Notes under the pieces: generated by a model
The model's database searches: none
Told to the model about the DNA's origin: nothing
What the model saw: the letters and a program-made list of their open reading frames with translations, nothing else
Assembly: GCA_013396655.1 (NCBI GenBank)
Contig: WBMV01001019.1
Coordinates: 1 to 64,000, forward strand
Reading direction: 5' to 3'
DNA length: 64,000 bases
Origin: Campylorhamphus procurvoides
Lineage: Eukaryota > Chordata > Aves > Passeriformes > Dendrocolaptidae
Made by a program: the position numbers and the translations under genes
In this document: piece after piece, positions 60,690-64,000 of the stretch
Layout of the letters: every line of letters starts with the position of its first letter
Numbering within the stretch: the first letter of the stretch is position 1

Positions 60690-63600
60690 AAGCCAAACAT
60701 GAAGCATGAGAAAGATTGTCTTCCTCTTAAGTAGATAAGGTGAAGAACATGACCTTGATGGTGGAAAAGCCAGTTGCTGGCTGAGCATACTCACAGAAAT
60801 TAATACAGCTGTAGGAGGGCAGCACTGAGTCTACAAAATAATATCACTTTCAGTTGTAAAGCTAACACAGCAAGATTCTTGGGTTAAGGCTGAGCATCAG
60901 AGAAAAACTCTCAGTACTCACCTCCCAGATCTGAATGTTTTGAAGTTAGGGTAAGTGATGTCAAGAGCATCTAACTTTTGTATCTTGTCTTTAAGCTCTA
61001 GTGAAAACTATTCATTCCCCAACTTCTCTTGCTTGCAGGGATGAGGCTGCTATGTTGTATTATTGTGGTGTCTTCTGAGTTCAGATGCATCTCCCCAGTT
61101 CATGTCATAGCTGGAAATTGAGTAATGGTCAGAGGCTGTCAGTCAACTGACCAGTATTGAAAGCTATCACCCAGTGTGTGAAAGACAGGGAGTCAATTTA
61201 GTCTTGAAAGTATTTGAGCCTACTAGTTTCAGATCCCATATGAAAAATTAAACTACCTTGTAGGAGACATTCTGGAGGTTCAAGATGTTTTCTTTGGTAT
61301 TTTCAATCTGTTCCATAAATATAATAAATCCTTATTGTGGGTAAATGCTACAGAGCAGTGTTTATAGTTTATATAGTGTTTATAGCAGTTTATTGAATGG
61401 TTCTAACTCTTGCTTCAGTCACTGGCATATGATGTTCTTGCTGATGTAGATGTATAATAACTTAGTGCTTCCACTCCACATTCACTCAGACATTCCCATT
61501 TATGCCTGCTTTTTCTATAATCCAGGTGTTTCTTTGGACCTGACCATAGCACAAAATAAAGTAGGCAATAGGATTTGTAAGAGCTAGGAAGAGGTTTTGT
61601 CAGAATTCAAAGCAGGACAACAAAAAATTAATAGCAATGACATACAGGAGTGTAGATTAGATGACCAAAGAGGAAGAAAGTACAAGAGAGTTACACAAAA
61701 AAATCTCCCTCTGCCTACCGTACCCTGCAAGGGAAAATCACCTCCTTCCTGTTTATCAGTGTTTATCAATGGAGTCACAACGTACATGGTTGTACAGTTT
61801 CCTCTAATCTTTATGAAAAGTCTTCCCTATTCCTCTATCCCTTCTAAGTTCTAGGTACACATCATATGCTTTCTCTCTTTCTCTGTATGTTTCCCTCAAG
61901 TTCTTAAAAATTCTTTACTTACACTTTCAGAAGTTTCCTCTCACCCAGAACACTGCAAATAGGAAGCTTTTCCCTGTTCTTCACAGCCTCAGCCTTTCAA
62001 AGTTGCTGAAGGGTACATATAGTGATCAGCAAATAATCAGTTACCCTGTCTCTTTGTTGTTTCTGGTTTCAATTGCTATTGCAGTCAATATTGCTTCAGA
62101 AGGTAAAACATCTCCTTCATCAGCATGTGATCTGACCACAGGTCTGGTTGCTACCCTTTTTCAGTCGAACCCAATTTACTGGGATCTGGTTCTCTGAATC
62201 TCTCTTTTGTTTATCAGTCACCACTGGAGGAAGAAAAGGTGTAAGACTGAAGTGCACTGTCCTGTTTGCCCTTTTCTAGCAGTACTAGGAGTGCTATCTG
62301 GCCCTAGACCTGCTTCTGCTTCCTGTGGCCCAGACAGATGCTCTGATGCCATGATACTCACCACAAACTGCAAAAGCCAACTGAGAAACAGCTGGTCCTA
62401 AGGCTGGTACTACCGGTGCCTGAGCTACCTCCTTCATGGCCATGTTGTTGGTGTAGATTCTAAAACCCGGTCAAGCTCAGATTTTCCTTGTGCTTAATTG
62501 TATAGGATCAGTATTTTGAAACAATTCCCTGGAGTTTTGTTTTAGGACTTTTTCTTTCTTCTTTAGCAGATGCATATTAAAAGTTTTATTTAGTTTTCAG
62601 GGCTTGCTATTTTATAAAGAATTTCCAGAATTTCAACAAGAGACTTCTCTTGAACTAAAACCCCCATAGTTTCTCATCCCTAAGACTGTGTTCCATGTTA
62701 CACTGTGGACAGTTAATCTGTGATGTTTTGCTTGTGTCTGATGTTCTATCAAACGTTTTCCCTCTGAAAAACATTACATAATTTAGCTTTGTGCTGGCAT
62801 TGAAAATATCTAACTATCTTTGGTGTGTTGAGTCCAGCAGATTGAATCTATCCTTTTTTCTTTCCTTGTTACTGTACTAATTTCCTAATTTCAAGTTTGA
62901 CGTTGTCTCTATACATTTGGAGAAGCAGGAATTTCAATTATTCTTTATAGAAAAGGCAACCTACATATCTGGAGTGAGGCTAAAAAAGAGAGGGGGTGCA
63001 TGCATCATTGGAGAGATGTCACAGCAATACAAAAGTCTTTAAGAAGCATGCTGCCTGAATTTAACTATAGTGGCTGGCATAGCCACAAAAGTTCCAGGTT
63101 TGGAGCAGACTGGCTGTATTCAACCATGAGGATATTTTTCTGTCACATGGAAAACAAACCATATGAGAGTTGCTCTACTTGCACATAAGTTCTTCCAGTG
63201 CCAAAGAGTTCTTTGCAGATGTGGTTCCACAATACTCAGGTATAGCATAGGACATAAGGAAATTCAACTGTGTGGTATTGTTGGTAGAGTCTTGGAAAGA
63301 AGCTTTTGCAGCTGTTTCTTGACTCAGACCTTCAATACTGGGCACCTCTGTTCTCTGTCAGCAGGGGTGGAGATTACTCTGGCTGCACTGGTGATGAGCT
63401 GGCCCTGAGTCCCTTCAGTGGGGTCCCAGGAAGAACAGCCTCTTTTAGACTGGACATGACCAAACGATGCAGGCACACTTTAAAATGCTAAGACCAGAAG
63501 GGGGAGATGTTGTGGCCAGGGTTGTAACTCACTCCCAGGTGATCCTCCATCAGAGCTGCTTGTTTGCTTACAGCAGAGGGGCATCAGGGGACCGTTGCAC

Positions 63601-64000
63601 AAACCTCTGAATACTAGAGCTTCTTTGTCACACTTCTGGCTGGAGTAGACATGGATTTGTTCCTGTGCATCAAGAGGCAAGGAGGGATGTAAACAGAGGA
63701 TCAGTAACCACCAGGGACCAGCCTCCTCTTTTTCTCTTTCCTTCAGGAACAACTTGTTGTCTCCCATTTAGAAGGATGCTGTCCATAGTGCTGTCAGTGG
63801 GGATTATATGTATTTGTGAAAGTTTACTCAGCTAATTTAATCAGACACATATGGTCTTGTGGAAAACAAGGACTGAGTTTTTAGGGTTACTCTCTCATAT
63901 GCTTTTGTGCGTCCTTAAAATGTGTCCCAGTAAATGATCTGATTTTCAAAGTACTCAACACATCTTTAAGTTAATGTTCAAGACAATCTTTGAATTAGTT
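60690..64000. other. Noncoding stretch, no gene seen
   Basis: No gene or recognisable mobile element. 61353-61390 has a short imperfect repeat of GTGTTTATAG. 63000-63780 is somewhat more GC-rich, with short overlapping frames on both strands (up to 95 codons), none recognisable; an unclassified old repeat is possible. Confidence 0.5.

Noticed and set aside
1..64000. CRISPR arrays, rRNA genes, operons, bacterial promoters or terminators
   Set aside because: No regular spaced repeats or rRNA sequence; content is vertebrate nuclear DNA.

Overview
The window is 64 kb of AT-rich, gene-poor bird nuclear DNA, most probably from a songbird (passerine). The evidence is its mobile elements: several CR1 LINE copies in different states of decay, one with the octameric 3' tail typical of avian CR1; a SINE whose head resembles tRNA-Ile and whose tail resembles CR1, the architecture of the songbird TguSINE1 family; and two retroviral-type LTRs. 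I found no intact protein-coding gene, no rRNA or functional tRNA gene, no CpG island and no CRISPR. The open frames outside mobile elements are mostly of the length and composition that chance gives in AT-rich DNA. The window is best read as intergenic, or as the inside of a very long intron.

Layout. 1-4665: unannotated AT-rich DNA. 4666-5423: 5'-truncated CR1, minus strand. 5424-10490: no gene, with one enhancer-like stretch near 7.2-7.5 kb. 10495-11110: old CR1 reverse-transcriptase fragment, plus strand. 11111-26050: no gene; enhancer-like stretches near 12.1, 13.5-14.35 (with a consensus PBX-PREP/MEIS decamer) and 18.4-18.7 kb, and protein-like decayed frames at 21.46-22.06 kb. 26055-26224: tRNA-Ile/CR1 SINE, minus strand, with a palindrome-rich insertion in its tRNA-like part. 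26225-44300: AT-rich DNA with two ancient CR1/L3-like fragments and short tandem repeats. 44320-44731: LTR-like element, minus strand, next to the window's single N. 44732-55863: no gene, a perfect (TTCTC)17 tract, a T/G-only tract and a further enhancer-like stretch. 55869-56475: solo LTR with a 5-bp target-site duplication. 57129-60101, and perhaps to about 60680: the largest element, a near full-length but dead CR1 on the minus strand. 60690-64000: nothing recognisable.

The only related proteins are the two remnant CR1 reading frames: ORF1 (coiled coil, CxxC, GDSL-type esterase) and ORF2 (endonuclease joined by an internal deletion to reverse transcriptase). Both are broken by frameshifts and stops. 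The SINE's tail matches CR1, consistent with CR1 machinery having mobilised it. I did not find an undescribed biological system. The items most worth checking are the CR1 5' module with a TATA-like box, the palindromic SINE insertion, and the enhancer-like blocks, above all 13.5-14.35 kb.
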